Source: Balaenoptera acutorostrata (Eukaryota; Chordata; Mammalia; Artiodactyla; Balaenopteridae). From it: a stretch of DNA of 64,000 bases. The notes under the pieces were generated by a model. The model did not search any database, was not told where the DNA came from, and was given only the letters and a program-made list of their open reading frames with translations. Where the stretch lies: assembly GCF_949987535.1 (NCBI RefSeq), contig NC_080067.1, forward strand, positions 44,762,910-44,826,909, read 5' to 3'. Numbering within the stretch: the stretch's first letter is position 1; each line of letters opens with the position of its first letter. Below, piece by piece: positions 62,788 through 64,000 of the stretch. The position numbers were made by a program, and so were the translations under genes.

Positions 62788-63018
62788 AAAAATGGTACAG
62801 ATGACCCAGTTTGCAGGGCAGAAGTTGAGACACAGATGTAGAGAATGGACATATGGACACCAAGGGGGGAAAACTGCAGTGAGGTGGGGATGGTGGTGTG
62901 CTGAATTGGGCGATTGGGATTGACATGTATACACTGATGTGTATAAAACTGATGCCCAATAAGAACCTGCAGTATAAAAAAACAAACAAAACAACTAATA
63001 CTAAACTTTCATTGGGTT

Positions 63019-63253
63019 ATTTGTATGGAAATATGTTAATATAAATGTTTCAGATATTACATGAAATTTCTAAAAATCTTATATTTGTATTTGTATGGAA
63101 ATATGTATGGAAATATGTTAATATAAATGTTTCAGACATTACATGAAATTTCTAAAAATCTTATATTTGTATTTGTATGGAAATATGTATGGAAATATGT
63201 TAATATAAATGTTTCAGACATTACAGGAAACGTCTAAAAATCTTATATGTTCT
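63019..63253 (+). repeat. 82-bp tandem repeat, about three units
   Basis: The marker TTCAGAYATTAC occurs at 63,049, 63,131 and 63,213, a spacing of 82 bp each time. Units 2 and 3 carry an extra GTATGGAAATAT compared with unit 1. The 134-bp insert at 5.34 kb contains one such unit. Confidence 0.9.
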
Positions 63254-63898
63254 GGTATAATGTTATAAGTAATAATCCTAGTTATTACTTTAAAATGTAT
63301 ATCTCAGAAATAACTAATTTTCTTGTCAACTGCATTATTATGAACTTTCATCAAATCTTTAACCATGGTCATTTTTAAGTCTTTTGTCATTTACAGACAG
63401 TTCTGGGTGTACTCTGATGATTTTGCAAATATGTTCCTATAAAAGGGTTTCATCTTCAAGAAATTCATGGAAAAGACTCTGACAAGTACAGGTTTCTGGT
63501 AACTGACTGTACTGCTGAACTGAATGAATAAGCATTTTCAGAACTCTAATGAAAAACTGATGAACTCATAAAAGTGCTAACAAAAGATCAAGATAAAAAA
63601 AAATTAATTACATGGGACTGAGTGAACTGATGAGGATGAGTATAATTTTTGTGACTTTCTGTCTGAATTAAAAAAAAAAATCCCACAAGGACTCAGAGGC
63701 AAAGAATATACAAATCAATGTTCACTGCAAAGTAAAGGAGCTGTTACAGTGGAGGATTACTGGACTGAATGTCAATATTATGACATAGTATGAGTGTGTG
63801 TCATGTTTGGTAATTGCAATCATTGTTGCTTTTGTTGTGGTCATCCATGTACAATGCTTGGTGTCAGTCTATTTATCTCTTGTAAAAATAAAATACAG

Positions 63899-63917
63899 TG
63901 TGTGTGTGTGTGTGTGG
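63899..63917. repeat. (TG)n microsatellite at the L1 3' end
   Basis: TG run just upstream of the A-tail. It may be a length-variable part of the L1 3' terminus. Confidence 0.85.
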
Positions 63918-63937
63918 AAAAAAAAAAATAAATAAAA

Positions 63938-63969
<32 letters not shown>
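63918..63969 (+). repeat. L1 poly(A) tail
   Basis: About 50 bases, A-rich with AAATAAATAAA interruptions near the 5' side and a pure A-run next to the TSD. It is long, as in recent insertions. Confidence 0.95.
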
Positions 63970-63977
<8 letters not shown>

Positions 63978-63985
63978 CTTGTGAT
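63970..63985. repeat. Target-site duplication, right copy (L1 at 58-64 kb)
   Basis: AAAAATCACTTGTGAT matches the left copy at 57,965-57,980. Its leading A bases merge with the poly(A). Confidence 0.97.
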
Positions 63986-64000
63986 CATTTTCCAACGTTT

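Larger units (their letters stand above)
62788..63917 (+). other. Long-type L1 3' UTR with 82-bp tandem repeat
   Basis: The first 200 bp resembles the block at 10,660-10,830 ('GGGATTGACATGTATACACT', 'GTGTATAAAACTGATG'). After an A-rich junction (62,977-63,000) comes a module absent from the short-type L1 tails. It has three tandem 82-bp units at 63,019-63,253 and a further 650 bp ending in AAATAAAATACAG and a (TG)n. It differs from the short-type 3' UTRs at 17.6, 37.0 and 50.0 kb. The TSD lies beyond it, so it was part of the inserted RNA. It may be the normal 3' UTR of a cetartiodactyl L1 subfamily or an old 3' transduction. Confidence 0.8.
57981..63969 (+). mobile_element. Coding-complete L1 lacking a 5' UTR, plus strand
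   Basis: This is a 6.0-kb insert with a perfect 16-bp TSD and a 3' A-tail of about 50 bases. It contains 24 bp of leader, an open ORF1 (58,005-58,910), a 58-bp spacer, an open ORF2 (58,969-62,787) and a 1.1-kb 3' UTR of the long type. It is 5'-truncated just before the ORF1 start. That truncation, the intact ORFs and the unmutated TSD indicate a very recent insertion from an active source. Without the 5' UTR it should lack its own promoter. It is the only L1 here with both ORFs intact. Confidence 0.98.

Overview
This is a vertebrate, placental-mammal chromosome segment, and very probably from a cetacean or close cetartiodactyl relative. Two things point there. Three SINEs at about 42.47, 43.54 and 52.26 kb carry the tRNA-like head and the body of the CHR family (cetaceans, hippos, ruminants). 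L1 elements dominate the window, and I saw no Bov-A, BovB, PRE-1 or Alu copies. There is no bacterial-style gene organisation, and I found no multi-exon host gene, rRNA gene, tRNA gene or CRISPR array. The window reads as repeat-rich intergenic or intronic DNA. The only cellular gene relic I recognise is a dead processed copy of SERBP1.

Layout. 1-17.5 kb: mostly old repeats (MIR, MER5/hAT-like, old L1 ends, unnamed mammal-wide repeats) plus three younger L1-derived pieces at 5.34, 6.50 and 10.65 kb. 17.54-24.60 kb: a full-length L1 on the minus strand with GC-rich 5' UTR, ORF1, ORF2, 3' UTR and a 19-bp target-site duplication (TSD). Both of its ORFs are frameshifted and its reverse-transcriptase FADD motif reads FAND. 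25.90-28.63 kb: SERBP1 retropseudogene. 28.63-31.0 kb: three old or middle-aged minus-strand L1 tails end to end. 31-34 kb: old repeats, including a MIR split by a hAT-like element. 34.15-37.15 kb: 5'-truncated plus-strand L1 with broken ORF2. 37-49.6 kb: sparse old repeats, two CHR SINEs (one inside a hAT-like transposon) and an ERVL-type LTR. 49.65-50.26 kb: short plus-strand L1 tail. 52.1-52.6 kb: AT microsatellite and a CHR SINE. 53.44-56.61 kb: a nested stack of two L1s that share one target sequence, a MaLR LTR and a solo class-I-like LTR. 57.98-63.97 kb: an L1 with both ORFs open, perfect 16-bp TSD and long poly(A), but truncated 24 bp upstream of the ORF1 start codon.

How the parts work together. 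In the 58-64 kb element, ORF1p (RNA-binding chaperone) and ORF2p (endonuclease plus reverse transcriptase) are both apparently intact. This kind of machinery explains the other features: L1 tails, SINEs and the SERBP1 retrocopy have L1-type hallmarks (A-rich tails, mostly with 8-19 bp TSDs). The two large L1s share closely similar ORF2 (the same 3,819 bp length) but carry different 3' UTR classes. I found no evidence of a wholly new biological system. The most interesting material is L1 biology: the coding-complete promoterless L1, its long 3' UTR with an 82-bp tandem repeat, and an independently inserted 134-bp piece of that 3' UTR at 5.34 kb.
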